Source: Perlabentimonas gracilis (GTDB lineage: Bacteria; Bacteroidota; Bacteroidia; Bacteroidales; Tenuifilaceae). Taken from it: 64,000 bases of DNA. Location: contig NZ_JAANIG010000006.1 in the NCBI RefSeq assembly GCF_011174675.1, positions 62,001 to 126,000 on the forward strand. The letters are read 5' to 3'. Both the position numbers and the translations under genes were made by a program. A model generated the notes under the pieces. That model did not search any database and was not told where the DNA came from. It saw only the letters and a program-made list of their open reading frames with translations. Positions 9,001-17,850 of the stretch are shown here, in pieces. Position 1 is the first letter of the stretch. Each line of letters begins with the position of its first letter.

Positions 9001-9120
9001 GTAAACACCAATGGGATGGAGCTAATGGCCAGCGACGAAACGGTAATTCACTATATAGATTACGGCAAGTTTATATCGAGCATTTATAACTATGATTTTT
9101 TAATAGATTACATCCAATGA
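6037..9120 (+). CDS. NTP/NDP-carrier-like MFS protein with HEAT repeats and a C-terminal cNMP-fold domain
   Basis: A 1027-residue three-part protein. Residues about 15-425 form some 12 hydrophobic helices like the ATP/ADP translocase (Npt) branch of transporters. Residues about 540-880 look like helical HEAT-type repeats (for example VPQVKRQALWAARGKRYKEI). Residues about 910-1027 resemble a cyclic-nucleotide-binding beta-roll (YYILVEKGTLMLEVDGKP, then FVPGDIL), but I see no phosphate-binding cassette with its Arg, so ligand binding is doubtful. The gene ends in ATGA, overlapping the start of the phosphatase gene by 4 bases, which suggests translational coupling. The protein may be a sensor or regulated carrier rather than a plain transporter; that is inference. 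Confidence 0.8.
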   Translation: MALHETLNLRKEEVVPVAMMVFQSVFLGFFLGAFDVSANTLFLNSFDQAMIPKAIVISGLTGIVLTSLYSYFQARLEFSSLAILNLFTVFILTFALRAGYYFSDTKWLAFALFVLMGPLNIVALVGFWGTVGRIFDLRQGKRIFGFIDTGQVVGVIVSSFSIPFLITLGFKTNNLLYISAISIFLALVFQVVIGAKYPYKLKVKAEQSSKRSSFASTLKIPYVRTMAIFVIMSMLVAFFVHFLFLAVASQRFDNPDEMAKYFGGLMGSLTFVSVLIKAFVYGPLMKTYGLKVSLLVSPFVMLFITVSAAAVGSLFGFTLESAAFTLFFLLISLSKFFQKALKDSIESPVLKLVYQSLPPAIRHEVQARVDGTINESAALASGVILALLGLFAVITLLHYVYILIGFILVWFFISLRLFRGYRKTLKQTLEGASIRQVVESPELKWFSGIAHFAAGKQLEILEVSKPWLIPTFIERNLPRVSGDDLRAICDFIEQRALVEMKNMLEARKGGHLSPEDLAIINATQASLNDLMKYIDDEERVATLMNSKDFSERMLAAKIIGLSSKADIRQKLTFLLRDLVPQVKRQALWAARGKRYKEIISFLIDFLDKDEYAPLAHFALMNSGEVGLEMLVTAFSRSGATDSFQQRIIRVIPDTGSAIAQEVLFDKLKIQSFLKTDVLNSLLKLDFVADERESLTLHQMIVEQASVCAWNLNVLHQCPGQDKAPKLREELEVEVYASRHNLFQILKLLYDKSSIDSVIENLEAGTGESISFAIELLDTFVVEDLKPYIFPILEDNSLSNKIWALQNYFPLPEYSSESLLKAIINRNENLIGKQAKIYALNAFRNLDDVGVTADLVAQLFNTDRVLRQLSGQLIKQIDREKYGSYRARLGDRLRVDLDRSLEVCNLIGSSAVDRLEFFSGLPYSKSHAAPLFWLYNSSTMLVSNVDILTLGAFASKKYYILVEKGTLMLEVDGKPQKHFVPGDILVAEGVNTNGMELMASDETVIHYIDYGKFISSIYNYDFLIDYIQ

Positions 9121-11141
9121 GCAAATTTAATCTTCCACGGCAGTTGAACATTTTTTCTTACATGAGGCAAACATCTATCTTTCAGCAGCTAATTTACAAT
9201 GTGGTACTTCCCGTTGTGGTTGCATTAATCCTTTTAGGGGTATACAATTTTCGGAACACCCGCATTATGCTTCTTGAGCACAGAGAGACCCGCAACTTTC
9301 TGATATCTGACGAGCTTATACAGGTGCTAAAATTTCAGGATATCACGCTGGCCGTAATCGAAGAGAAATTTAACGACGAGCTGGAGGCCATCAGCAATGA
9401 AATTACTCAGAACCACCTGATTTCGTCAAAGGAATTCACCAGCGTCGATCTTAAAGCCTTAAGGCAAACCCTAGGGCTTGACCCAAAGCTATACGACATC
9501 TACATAATCGACACCAACGGTGTGGTTATTAACACAACCTTCGAGAAGGATCTTGGGCTTAACTTCTTCAGCTTTGGGAAGGAGCATGAGATGCATATTC
9601 GACATATCTTTAATCAGGGCGATTTTGTTAACGAGAAATTTACTATAGAAGCCAATACCCGTCGGCTTAAAAAGTATACCTATCAACCCACTTTGTGTGG
9701 CGATTTTATTGTTGAACTTGGGGTCTATTCCACATCGGCTGATGAGGTTATCAACATTATAAAAAATATGCTCCAGGAGGTAGCCTTTAAGCATAGCAAC
9801 ATTGTATCGGCTGAACTTTTTATGAATGCGGATGACCCCTTCTCGCTTACCATAACCGATCCCATTGAGGAGGAAGAGAAGGAGTTTTTGAAAGAACGGT
9901 TTGTGTTGAGAGATAGCATTACCGTGGAGAAACGAATTGACAAGCGTTTCTTATCGTACCAGTACATTTATACCCAATCCAACGATTCCGAACTCTACAA
10001 AGGTTCTGTAATTCGCATTGTTTCCGATAGAACAGATGAGATTAGGGCCGAGTATGTGCGGATGCTCATATTTATTCTAATATTCTCGGCTATTCTTTTT
10101 GTTATAATTATTCTAATCTACCGGAAGACTAAGGTTATAACCAACCCTATAAAGAAACTGGTTGAGCACGTAAACCGAATCTCATCGGGCAATCTCAGTG
10201 AGAGGGCCGATGTAAACGGAAGCATTGAGATTGTTACCCTTTCGCGTAGGTTCAACAAAATGATTGCCGAGCTGGAGGAATTGTATCGCGACTTGGAGCA
10301 GAAGGTTAAGGATAGAACTGCCGAGGTGGTAGCCCAAAAGGAGGAGATTGAGTGCCAGCGCGATTTGTTGGCCGAGCAGCAAAAGCATATCATGGACAGT
10401 ATTCAATATTCCAAACGCCTACAGACGGCCATACTCCCAACGCACGAGTTTATTAAGGAGCTATTCCCCGAGTCTTTTGTCTACTACAAACCCAAAGATA
10501 TCATCAGTGGGGACTTTTACTGGTTTCACCAGCACGGCAACAAGCGATACTTTTCTGCGATCGACTGTACAGGGCATGGTGTTCCGGGGGCCTTGGTTTC
10601 CATGGTGGGGCAAAACTGGTTGAACTATGCCGTAAAGGATTTGCAGCTAGAAAAACCGTCGGAAATACTTGATGCCTTAAACAACGGGGTTAAAGCAACT
10701 TTTAAAGAGAAGGATGACGACACCTCGGTTAAGGATGGAATGGACCTGGCCCTGTGCTGTGTCGATTACGATACCATGACCCTAGAGTTTGCAGGAGCAT
10801 ATAATCCCGTCCTAATTATTTCCAACGGCGAGCACACCCAAATAAAGGGCGATAAGTTCCCCATTGGTGCCTTCTTTAGAGGGAATGCTGGAGCCTTTAC
10901 TAACCATACGGTTAAGGTTAACCGAAACGATATTGTTTATGTATTTTCCGATGGGTTTGCCGATCAGTTTGGTGGCCCCGATAACTTTAAGTTTCTAACC
11001 AAACGATTCCGAGAGTTGCTAATTCAAATTCATCAAAAGCCTCTTGCCGAACAGTATGAAATACTTGATTCGACACTAAGGGATTGGGTTGGAAGCCTGG
11101 AACAGGTTGATGATATTACAGTGATTGGGATTAAAATCTAA
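9117..11141 (+). CDS. Membrane sensor SpoIIE/PP2C-type serine/threonine phosphatase
   Basis: A 674-residue protein with one membrane helix at about 24-45, an extracytoplasmic sensor region to about 315, and a second helix at about 317-339. A HAMP domain (about 341-393), a coiled coil and a SpoIIE-type PP2C phosphatase domain (about 435-674) follow. The metal-binding aspartates of the family are visible: D466 in SGDFYWF, D483 in AIDCTGHGVPG and D612 in FSDGFADQFGG. Such proteins dephosphorylate serine/threonine sites in partner-switching pathways. No anti-sigma kinase or STAS antagonist gene is next to it, so its substrate must be elsewhere or is one of the cluster proteins. The gene overlaps the previous one by 4 bases, and the next starts 5 bases after its stop. 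Confidence 0.92.
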   Translation: MSKFNLPRQLNIFSYMRQTSIFQQLIYNVVLPVVVALILLGVYNFRNTRIMLLEHRETRNFLISDELIQVLKFQDITLAVIEEKFNDELEAISNEITQNHLISSKEFTSVDLKALRQTLGLDPKLYDIYIIDTNGVVINTTFEKDLGLNFFSFGKEHEMHIRHIFNQGDFVNEKFTIEANTRRLKKYTYQPTLCGDFIVELGVYSTSADEVINIIKNMLQEVAFKHSNIVSAELFMNADDPFSLTITDPIEEEEKEFLKERFVLRDSITVEKRIDKRFLSYQYIYTQSNDSELYKGSVIRIVSDRTDEIRAEYVRMLIFILIFSAILFVIIILIYRKTKVITNPIKKLVEHVNRISSGNLSERADVNGSIEIVTLSRRFNKMIAELEELYRDLEQKVKDRTAEVVAQKEEIECQRDLLAEQQKHIMDSIQYSKRLQTAILPTHEFIKELFPESFVYYKPKDIISGDFYWFHQHGNKRYFSAIDCTGHGVPGALVSMVGQNWLNYAVKDLQLEKPSEILDALNNGVKATFKEKDDDTSVKDGMDLALCCVDYDTMTLEFAGAYNPVLIISNGEHTQIKGDKFPIGAFFRGNAGAFTNHTVKVNRNDIVYVFSDGFADQFGGPDNFKFLTKRFRELLIQIHQKPLAEQYEILDSTLRDWVGSLEQVDDITVIGIKI

Positions 11142-11146
11142 GCAGG

Positions 11147-12424
11147 ATGTCAAACTTTACCCTAGTCATATGGTACGATCAGCAAGTTGATGTTGAGGCT
11201 GCTTTTGTCAAAAACTTTTCAGCCGATATTCAGAAATGCTTGCGGCGCTATCTGCCCGATTGTGAGGTAACGATTTTGCATAACACTGAAGGTGAAGCAT
11301 GGAATCTATACATCCAATCTGCTCAAAGTCCAGTTCTCTCCATCAACAACAATCCGGAGTCGTATGGCTATATAGTTCAGGTTGAGCCAGTGCAACATAA
11401 CATTCCGTTAGTATCAAACGAGCAATACTTGCTATGGGACAAGCATTTTGAAACTGATGAGGTAAGGTTATATAGACCCCACGATATGCAAACCAAGTCT
11501 AAGTATTGGGAGAAGTTAACGGATATTTCCATTGCGATTAGTAGCGAGTATATTGGCGATAACGTTACCTCAGCTAAACCAAGGGTATATCTTTCCTTGG
11601 ATGATAATAATAACTATGCCGATAGAGAGAACTTAAAGCGCGACTTAAGCGATTTAGGTTACCATGTTCTTCCCAATCAAGCCTTAAGCAGTAACTATCA
11701 CGAGTGTACTAAGCAAATTGATGAAGCACTTGTTGGAGTTGAGATGATAATTCATATTATTCCTCCCATATACAATATTCACTTTCCCGAAAGTCAACTA
11801 TCGCTTACTGAGCATCAGTGCAACCGTTCGGCCCTGCTAATGGAAAAGGAGGGAGAAGCCCCTCTCCGAGTAATTTGGATATCCTCTGCCTATGAGATAA
11901 CCGACGAGGTGAACCAGGTGTTTATTGAGAAAATTCAGAGGGATCCAAGTCAAACACGGGGTTCAGTTGTGCTAAAATCATCACTTGAAGATTTGAAGAA
12001 GTACTATCGGCAAAAAGTTACACCAGAAGAAAAGTTGACATCCGATGACGATCATCGTGATGGCGTTTACGTAGTTGCTGATAATTCTTCGCAAGAGGAC
12101 ATAGTTGTGGATACACTGAAGGAGCGGAGAGTTAAAGCCTCTTCCAACATCAATAATATATCCTATACGCAGCACCTCGAATTGTTGAGCAAGGCCAGTT
12201 CGGTTGTGATTTGCTATACCGACCACAACCCAAATTGGCTGGCGGTTAAGGCCAACGACATCCTTAAGTCGAAAGGTGTTGATAGAGCACAGATGTTCGA
12301 TAGGGTGGTTCTTTTTAGGGGCGATAAATCCTTGGATGTGAAAACGGCTAATGGTGTTTTTACTGATATGGTTGATAGCCTTTCGGATTTGAAAACGATC
12401 TTTAACCAGAGTTCTAACAAATAA
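11147..12424 (+). CDS. Protein with tandem TIR-like Rossmannoid units
   Basis: A 425-residue soluble protein. Three segments each begin with a hydrophobic strand and a helix in the manner of TIR or other Rossmannoid folds: about 1-135 (FTLVIWYDQQVDVEAAF), about 143-290 (PRVYLSLDDNNNYADRENLK, then VGVEMIIHIIPP) and about 305-425 (GVYVVADNSSQEDIVVDTLK, then KASSVVICYTDHN). The middle unit is most like TIR or DUF4062-type domains. I see no confident catalytic glutamate of NADase TIR domains, so enzymatic activity is not claimed. TIR-like proteins are known partners of STAND NTPases, and the nSTAND gene starts 11 bases downstream. It could be an adaptor or effector acting in trans. Confidence 0.6.
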   Translation: MSNFTLVIWYDQQVDVEAAFVKNFSADIQKCLRRYLPDCEVTILHNTEGEAWNLYIQSAQSPVLSINNNPESYGYIVQVEPVQHNIPLVSNEQYLLWDKHFETDEVRLYRPHDMQTKSKYWEKLTDISIAISSEYIGDNVTSAKPRVYLSLDDNNNYADRENLKRDLSDLGYHVLPNQALSSNYHECTKQIDEALVGVEMIIHIIPPIYNIHFPESQLSLTEHQCNRSALLMEKEGEAPLRVIWISSAYEITDEVNQVFIEKIQRDPSQTRGSVVLKSSLEDLKKYYRQKVTPEEKLTSDDDHRDGVYVVADNSSQEDIVVDTLKERRVKASSNINNISYTQHLELLSKASSVVICYTDHNPNWLAVKANDILKSKGVDRAQMFDRVVLFRGDKSLDVKTANGVFTDMVDSLSDLKTIFNQSSNK

Positions 12425-12435
12425 ATTTGTAGCCC

Positions 12436-15400
12436 ATGGATACCTTATCCAGGCAGAATAGTATAGTAAACGTTTTGGAGAATCCTTTCCCCGGCCTACG
12501 GCCGTTCGAACCCAAGGAGGCTCACCTTTTCTTTGGCCGCGAGGGGCAAAATGAGGAGATCATCGAGAATCTTTCTGCCAATAGGTTTGCCGCAATCCTT
12601 GGAGCGTCAGGTTCAGGGAAATCTTCGCTTATATACTGCGGTCTACTCCCCACTCTTTATGGTGGTTTTCTGCACAATGGTCGATCCAAATGGCGCGTAA
12701 CCGTTACGCGGCCAGGCACCAGCCCAATAGAGAATCTGGCTCACTCCATTGCTGAAGCTTTTTCATCGGAGGGGAAGGAGGATGATGTTGAGTCCGATGC
12801 AATGATCAACCAGGCTGTTCTTAAGCGATCTGCCAATGGAATTTCCAATGTGCTAATGCAAAGTAGGCTTGCAGCAGATGAGAACGTGTTGATTCTTGTT
12901 GACCAATTCGAAGAGATTTTTCGATACCAGTATTCAAGTAATCAGCCGAATGCACTCGATAATGTTGAGCATTTCATCAACTTGCTGGTTAGCGTGGTTA
13001 AGCAGCAAGAGTTGCCGGTTTACGTAGTGATTACTATGCGTTCCGACTTTATTGGCGATTGTTCACCCTTTCAAAGGTTTACTCGATTAATCAACGATAG
13101 TCACTACCTAATCCCTCGGATGACCCGCGAAGATTTTCGCAAGGCCATAACAGGACCCGTAGCGGTTGGTGGAGGACAAATTTCTGATCAGCTGGTACAG
13201 CTGCTGCTCAACGAGATGGGGAATAATCCCGATCATCTCCCCATCCTACAGCATACCCTCATGCGCACCTGGGAGTACTGGGTAAACCACACCGATACAA
13301 GCAACCCCATTGGTATTGTTGAGTACGAGGCCATTGGTCGATTAGAGCGAAGCCTCTCGAATCATGCTAACGAAGCTTTCGATGAGCTGTCGGTTGAGCA
13401 GAAGCGTGTGTGCGAGGTAATATTCAAATCGCTGACCGAAAAAGGAGCCGACAATCGCGGTATTCGTAGGCCTACTAGTGTGCAGGATTTAGCGGCCATA
13501 GCAGAAACATCATTCCATGATATTATTTCAGTGGTGGAGATATTCCGGCAGCAAGGAAGGACTTTTCTTACACCTCCGCCCCACGTACCATTGACCGAAG
13601 ACTCCATGGTTGATGTATCCCACGAGAGCCTTATGCGCGTTTGGGATAAGCTCAAGATATGGGTCGAGGACGAGTCGGCGGCTGTGAAAATGTACCTTCG
13701 CCTAGCCGAGTCGGCTGAGCTATACAGCGAGGGCAAAACAGGCTTATGGGGGCCACCCGATTTGCAGATGGCAATTAATTGGCGACAAAAGCAGGAGCCT
13801 AACCTTGCCTGGGCAGTCCGATATCATCCCGCTTTTGAGCGGACAATGGTGTACCTGCGAACCAGTGAGGAGGAGTATATTGCTGAGGAGGAGAATAAAA
13901 TCCGCCTACAGAAAAGAGCCCTTAGGCGATCCCGCATTGTGGCAGTTATTCTTGGCTCGGCGGGTATGATTTCCATAGGCTTAGGAATACTTGCCCTAAT
14001 TCAGCGGCAGGACGCACTAAAGGCTCAAACCGAAGCCCTTGAGCAAAAGGATATAGCAGAGCTACGGCGAGTTGAGGCAGAGGAGCAGAAAACATTAGCA
14101 GAGCAGAACGCGGAGCTGGCAAGGCAGCAACGGGAGCAGGCCGAATTGAGCCAGATTGAAGCGGAAAGGCAACGATTGATTGCCCTTAAAAACCTAAATG
14201 AGGCCGACAGGCAGCGACTAATAGCAACCCAGAAAGAGCAAGAGGCTACCGCAAACCAAAAGTTGGCCGAAGCAAATGAGATAAGAGCTCTTGAACAGCA
14301 ACGATTGGCCGAGGAGGCAAGCTTTGAGGCCGAACGAAGGCGAATGCTTTCCATCTCCCAGTCGATGGCTGTGAAAAGCCAGCAGATGCGGGCAGATACT
14401 ACCCTCAAAGGCTTGTTGGCATTTCAGGCTTATACCTTTAACCAGGATTTCAATGGTGTCTCCTATAACCCCGACATTCATAAGGCGATATACCTTAGCT
14501 CAAAGTTCTACAAAGGTGACAACTATAATGTGCTTGATGCGCATAGAAGCTTAGTGAGAACCCTCCATTTCTCAGAAAACACTTTGTACTCGTCGGGGAG
14601 CGATGGCAGGCTGTTCGCCTGGGAGAATGGCTCAAGAGAACCAAATCAGCTAAGGGAAAACCTATCCGTTGTGAAAAAGGTTATTGTGGATGAAGATGAG
14701 ATTGTGGGGATAAACAATAACGGGATATTTCGAGTTGATAAGCATAGCAATGCCTATTCCGAAAGGGTATACTTTCCCAACGACATTAAGGATTTTTACA
14801 AGCTCAATAACGGTAAACTTCTACTGGTGTTTGCCCAGAGCATTGCCACGGTAAACGACTATCAGGACAACCCTTCGGAAGTGTACAGAACAACCAATCG
14901 GATTAATGCCTCTAAGTTTAACCCCAGCACAGGGACACTGTTCCTAGCAATGGCCGATGGACAGGTGCTGTCTGTAAGCGAGTCGGACAATTGGCAAATG
15001 CCTAAGCAGATAGCTATGATTCCCGATAGTAACTGGGGTGAGGTGGGATATTCTGAGCAAAGGAAAATTCTGGCCGCAGGGTTTGGCAACTTTCAGGGGG
15101 CAATCTATTTGTGGAGCATCGAAACAGGAGAACTCCTGGATGTGCTGAGGGGGCACAGCGCTAAGATTACTGGGCTAGCATTTTCAAGCGATGGTCGCTA
15201 TATGGCCAGTTCCAGCTACGATGGAAGTGTTAGGCTCTGGCACCTCGACGATTTGAATACACTGCCAATAGTTTTTGATGATCATGAAACCTGGGTTACC
15301 TCGGTAACCTTTACTCCCGATGGCAAGTTCATTGTAAGTGGTGATAAAAATGGTAGCATAAAGCTATTACCTGTGGATATATCTACTATTATTTCTGATT

Positions 15401-15498
15401 ACTGCCAGTTCATTACCCGAACTTTAACACCCGAGGAGTGGAATAGCTACGTGGGCGAAGATATTGAGTATAACCCCAAGGAGTGCAAGGTAAATTAG
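12436..15498 (+). CDS. Membrane-anchored nSTAND1 NTPase with coiled coil and WD40 repeats
   Basis: A 1020-residue protein. The N-terminal stretch NPFPGLRPFEPKEAHLFFGR is the usual entry to nSTAND1 domains. Walker A GASGSGKS is at residues 56-63 and Walker B ILVDQFEEIF at about 153-162. A winged-helix or helical region follows to about 490. A single membrane helix lies at about 500-523, then a long E/Q/R/A-rich coiled coil at about 525-650. The C-terminal third is a beta-propeller; the last two WD40 blades are plain (about 904-944 with SSDGRYMASSSYDGSVRLW, and about 948-986). STAND proteins are NTP-driven switches. This one lacks an N-terminal effector domain, which fits an effector in trans from the gene before it. 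If the NTPase is cytoplasmic, the single helix would put the WD40 propeller in the periplasm, which is unusual. Confidence 0.9.
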   Translation: MDTLSRQNSIVNVLENPFPGLRPFEPKEAHLFFGREGQNEEIIENLSANRFAAILGASGSGKSSLIYCGLLPTLYGGFLHNGRSKWRVTVTRPGTSPIENLAHSIAEAFSSEGKEDDVESDAMINQAVLKRSANGISNVLMQSRLAADENVLILVDQFEEIFRYQYSSNQPNALDNVEHFINLLVSVVKQQELPVYVVITMRSDFIGDCSPFQRFTRLINDSHYLIPRMTREDFRKAITGPVAVGGGQISDQLVQLLLNEMGNNPDHLPILQHTLMRTWEYWVNHTDTSNPIGIVEYEAIGRLERSLSNHANEAFDELSVEQKRVCEVIFKSLTEKGADNRGIRRPTSVQDLAAIAETSFHDIISVVEIFRQQGRTFLTPPPHVPLTEDSMVDVSHESLMRVWDKLKIWVEDESAAVKMYLRLAESAELYSEGKTGLWGPPDLQMAINWRQKQEPNLAWAVRYHPAFERTMVYLRTSEEEYIAEEENKIRLQKRALRRSRIVAVILGSAGMISIGLGILALIQRQDALKAQTEALEQKDIAELRRVEAEEQKTLAEQNAELARQQREQAELSQIEAERQRLIALKNLNEADRQRLIATQKEQEATANQKLAEANEIRALEQQRLAEEASFEAERRRMLSISQSMAVKSQQMRADTTLKGLLAFQAYTFNQDFNGVSYNPDIHKAIYLSSKFYKGDNYNVLDAHRSLVRTLHFSENTLYSSGSDGRLFAWENGSREPNQLRENLSVVKKVIVDEDEIVGINNNGIFRVDKHSNAYSERVYFPNDIKDFYKLNNGKLLLVFAQSIATVNDYQDNPSEVYRTTNRINASKFNPSTGTLFLAMADGQVLSVSESDNWQMPKQIAMIPDSNWGEVGYSEQRKILAAGFGNFQGAIYLWSIETGELLDVLRGHSAKITGLAFSSDGRYMASSSYDGSVRLWHLDDLNTLPIVFDDHETWVTSVTFTPDGKFIVSGDKNGSIKLLPVDISTIISDYCQFITRTLTPEEWNSYVGEDIEYNPKECKVN

Positions 15499-15529
15499 AT
15501 TCGATTATGTGCCCAATTAAAATACATCA

Positions 15530-16564
15530 ATGAAAAAGCAATTGCATCAAATTAGTAGAATAGTGCTTTTAGGGGTATTTGTGCTCATGGGAGCTACGGG
15601 ATGGACTCAGAATACCTGCTCCGATCAGCTGCGGTTAGCGCAGCGTAAGTACGATAGTGGACTCCTCGACGATATTCCATCAATAATAGAGCCGTGCCTA
15701 GAGCGTGGATTCACCAAGGAGGAGAAGGCCAATGCCTATAAGTTGCTTATCCAAAGTTACCTGTTTAGCGATTTGCATGACCAAGCCGATAACGTTATGC
15801 TTAGGTTTCTACGCGAGTTTCCCGAGTATCGCATCGCCCCCAACGATCACACAGAGTTTGTTAACCTACACCGAACCTACAGAACAACGCCTATTATGAA
15901 GATTGAGGCCAGCATTGGAGTCTCACTAACGTTACCCTGGGTGCTAGAGTATTACGGCCCTGAAAACTTGAGTGTGCCCAACGTGTCGTACGCCTCTTCT
16001 TCCGGAATTACGCTTGAGGGGAATTATATCGACCAGCTGACTGGTGATTTTGATATTAGCCTGGGGCTTTCTTTCTCATTCCTTAGGATTGGATATAGCA
16101 ATGATGTTTACGACTACACAAGTACATCGGCGGTTTTTCGCCAATCATACATTGGAGCCCCATTGGCGGTAAGGTATAACAAGAAAATGCTGGGCGTAAA
16201 TATGTTTGCTAAGGGAGGGGTAGAGCCAGTTTTCATGCTTTCGTCAACCATCGGTTTTACTCGTGACGTTCTTGCTGCTCAGGATCCAATATCGGGAGAC
16301 GAGAATGTACTTGGGCAGCAAAGGTGGTTCGATGTTAGGCCGATTGTTTCAGTGGGAGCAGATTTTAGCATTGGGGGAGCTCAGCTCTTTGTTACTGCAG
16401 GATTTCGCTTTGGTACAATTAATCCAACGCAAAAATCACTACGCTATAGTAATGACGATCTTTATCAGAAGTACTACTTCATCCCCGATGATTACCTTAC
16501 TCATCAGGCCTTTATTAGCTTTTCATACGTATTCTCAGTGTATAGTCCCAAAAAAATATTTTAG
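15530..16564 (+). CDS. TPR-containing outer-membrane beta-barrel protein
   Basis: A 344-residue exported protein whose signal peptide ends near GATGWTQ. Residues about 25-105 are helical and TPR-like (CSDQLRLAQRKYDSG and KANAYKLLIQSYL). The rest is a PorT-like or OmpA-like barrel of alternating aromatic strands, finishing with FISFSYVFSVYSPKKIF. This TPR-plus-barrel layout occurs in Bacteroidota outer-membrane proteins linked to T9SS surface proteins. It lies 31 bases after the nSTAND gene and 11 bases before the lipoprotein gene, so it may be the outer-membrane part of the same system. Confidence 0.72.
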   Translation: MKKQLHQISRIVLLGVFVLMGATGWTQNTCSDQLRLAQRKYDSGLLDDIPSIIEPCLERGFTKEEKANAYKLLIQSYLFSDLHDQADNVMLRFLREFPEYRIAPNDHTEFVNLHRTYRTTPIMKIEASIGVSLTLPWVLEYYGPENLSVPNVSYASSSGITLEGNYIDQLTGDFDISLGLSFSFLRIGYSNDVYDYTSTSAVFRQSYIGAPLAVRYNKKMLGVNMFAKGGVEPVFMLSSTIGFTRDVLAAQDPISGDENVLGQQRWFDVRPIVSVGADFSIGGAQLFVTAGFRFGTINPTQKSLRYSNDDLYQKYYFIPDDYLTHQAFISFSYVFSVYSPKKIF

Positions 16565-16575
16565 AAACAGCGCAT

Positions 16576-17832
16576 ATGAATTGGATAATATTTGACACGA
16601 CTAGCAATCCCCAAAAGAAAATGTTTTGGTGGCCGAAAAGTGTTGGGACGGTTTCAGCATTGAGAACTAGTCAGAAAAAGATTGCTCACCTTAGCCATTG
16701 CCTTTTACTACTTTTAACCATTGCCCTTTCCGCATGCAGTAGGGAGATTTCAGATTCTCAGACCCAGAACTTTATTAAATTCTTTGGCGGAGGACAAAAC
16801 GCCGAGGGATTTGATATGGTTGAGGTGCCTGATGGTTATATTTTTGCAGGCTTCAATACCACAACGCAATTTAAGAAGCAGGTGTACGTTGTTAAAACCG
16901 ATAAGGCTGGAAATGCCCTGTGGGCTAGGCAGTATGGAACAGCTCAAGCCGATGAGGCAGTTGTTGTAAAACCATTTAACGACGATATCTACCTGCTTTG
17001 CAACTCGAAAAACGATATCACAAGCTTAACCACATCATACCTACTAAAGCTGAATAGTAAGGGCGATTCGTTAACTTCATTCCCCTTTGGGGAGGCGACC
17101 TATTCGCTTGTCCTAAACGACTTTCTTGTTGAGGAGTCATCTATCTATGTAGTGGGTGAATCCTATCAGAACTCTCCAACCCAATCCGATTACTTTTTTG
17201 GACGGTATGATCATCTCGGAAGTCCCGTGTGGGAGCCAAAAACATTTACATCCTCAGGAAATCAGGTGTTTAGCAGGGCTTTCCATAGCTCCAACGGAAA
17301 CATTATTGCTGTGGGAACAAATTCTGCGGTAATTGGCAGTGGTTATACTCATATTGCTATGGTTGAGTTCACTTCCCAAGGACTCCCTATTTATAATGTG
17401 AACCTACCCTCAGCTGCAAATTATTATTTTGGTGATGCTTTTCTCCATGATAACCATTTGGTAATTGCATACAACACGATATCTCAAGGCAACTTCACCG
17501 CCGAAGTTGTTTGCGTTTCAGCGTCAAGTTATCAACTTGTATGGCAAGCCGAAGCTAGCATAGATAAAGAGATTAAGGCACTTACAAAAGGCTCTGATGG
17601 AACTATTGCCGTGTTTGCTGAACAGGGTGCCCAAATTCATCTGTACCAGCTAAACGAGCAGGGCCACATCATCCTATCGAACGATGAGGTAAAGAGCATG
17701 TTGGGATATGTGGAAAAAGCAATTTCCACATCCGATAAGGGCTGGGCTTTTATAGGCACAACTGCCCCAGAGTATGGTACCATGATGCAGGTTGTTAAAA
17801 CCGATGCCAATTTATTTCTTTTTGAACAGTAA
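16576..17832 (+). CDS. Lipoprotein with predicted beta-propeller
   Basis: About 418 residues with a lipobox (LLLLTIALSAC followed by SR). The Cys would be lipidated for anchoring in the inner or outer membrane. The start is uncertain: ATG 16576 and ATG 16621 both leave an overlong n-region, and a TTG close to 16660 would give a normal signal peptide of about 26 residues. The mature part has repeats of the form VYVVKTDKAGNALWARQYG and FFGRYDHLGSPVWEP, as in beta-propeller proteins common in Bacteroidota. It sits between the barrel protein and the giant surface protein and may help tether or sense the latter (inference). Confidence 0.72.
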   Translation: MNWIIFDTTSNPQKKMFWWPKSVGTVSALRTSQKKIAHLSHCLLLLLTIALSACSREISDSQTQNFIKFFGGGQNAEGFDMVEVPDGYIFAGFNTTTQFKKQVYVVKTDKAGNALWARQYGTAQADEAVVVKPFNDDIYLLCNSKNDITSLTTSYLLKLNSKGDSLTSFPFGEATYSLVLNDFLVEESSIYVVGESYQNSPTQSDYFFGRYDHLGSPVWEPKTFTSSGNQVFSRAFHSSNGNIIAVGTNSAVIGSGYTHIAMVEFTSQGLPIYNVNLPSAANYYFGDAFLHDNHLVIAYNTISQGNFTAEVVCVSASSYQLVWQAEASIDKEIKALTKGSDGTIAVFAEQGAQIHLYQLNEQGHIILSNDEVKSMLGYVEKAISTSDKGWAFIGTTAPEYGTMMQVVKTDANLFLFEQ

Positions 17833-17850
17833 TTATAGGAGAGTGAGATT

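Noticed and set aside
13362-14481. Antisense open frames within the nSTAND gene
   Set aside because: They mirror the E/Q/R-rich coiled coil and WD40 coding sequence and carry no independent features.
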